NCBI RefSeq assembly: GCF_017848315.1
Contig: NZ_JAFKEC010000013.1
Coordinates: 46,607-110,606 of the forward strand
Origin: Pseudomonas palmensis
Lineage (GTDB): Bacteria > Pseudomonadota > Gammaproteobacteria > Pseudomonadales > Pseudomonadaceae
DNA length: 64,000 bases
Reading direction: 5' to 3'
The translations under genes and the position numbers were made by a program. Below the pieces are notes generated by a model. The model saw nothing but the letters and a program-made list of their open reading frames with translations. It was not told where the DNA came from and did no database searches. Numbering within the stretch: the stretch's first letter is position 1; every line of letters starts with the position of its first letter. Of the stretch, positions 63,951 through 64,000 are shown in pieces.

Positions 63951-64000
63951 CCAACACCGTTCAATTGCGTTGCTCCAATCGCCGCTGCCGTCTGCCCAGC

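Overview
The window is chromosomal DNA from a GC-rich pseudomonad, most probably of the Pseudomonas putida group. The evidence is the codon use, the putida-type inverted REP elements (GCGGG...CCCGC arms) after several genes, and the gene content: amine, polyamine and GABA catabolism, FecCD-type uptake and many LysR/Lrp/IclR regulators. I see no rRNA, tRNA, IS element, CRISPR array or integrase. About 45 protein genes are supported, and almost all look intact. The clear exception is a flavin monooxygenase gene split by one in-frame amber codon.

Layout. 1-3.4 kb: iron-containing alcohol dehydrogenase (cut by the edge), PuuC-like aldehyde dehydrogenase and an APC permease, probably for amine or alcohol use. 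3.6-9.2 kb: an amino-acid amidase/iminopeptidase, a secreted hydrolase, a globin-coupled diguanylate cyclase (DosC type), a methyltransferase and an orphan ABC ATPase. 9.2-17.3 kb: a 20-codon leader ORF with a terminator, three paralogous phage-tail-collar (Mdp-like) proteins, a GNAT acetyltransferase and a 1757-residue Ig-repeat autotransporter. 17.4-19.4 kb: rlhA, a 23S rRNA hydroxylation gene.

19.5-35.4 kb is a complete quinohemoprotein amine dehydrogenase (QHNDH) locus. It holds the structural genes qhpA, qhpC and qhpB, the radical SAM cross-linker qhpD, the leader protease qhpE, the exporter qhpF, the tryptophan hydroxylase qhpG, a CcmF-like heme-handling protein, an outer-membrane channel, an acyl-CoA synthetase and an AcoR-type sigma-54 activator. 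Two matching sigma-54 promoters, each with CTGAGACAG sites upstream, tie the structural operon and the channel gene into one regulon. Together the genes would import a primary amine, oxidise it in the periplasm and activate the resulting acid to its CoA ester.

35.6-43.9 kb is a metal-chelate or siderophore uptake cluster: TonB receptor with a Fur box, the broken LLM flavin monooxygenase, binding protein, two permeases, an IclR regulator and an ATPase. Two near-identical dyads, one upstream of the receptor and one upstream of the ATPase, look like IclR operators. Immediately next to it (43.9-47 kb) is a LodA/LodB pair, a second cysteine tryptophylquinone (CTQ) enzyme system unrelated to QHNDH.

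47-57 kb: a small membrane protein, a lipoprotein, ptrR/sad (succinate semialdehyde dehydrogenase), then a binding protein, a PucR regulator, gabD, gabT and an Lrp regulator, all consistent with putrescine/GABA use. 57-64 kb: LysR and thiolase, the conserved but poorly understood transglutaminase / alpha-E / circularly permuted ATP-grasp trio, and a bile acid:sodium symporter family transporter.

Start codons were chosen from ribosome-binding sites and family start positions. Several genes appear to start with TTG or GTG.
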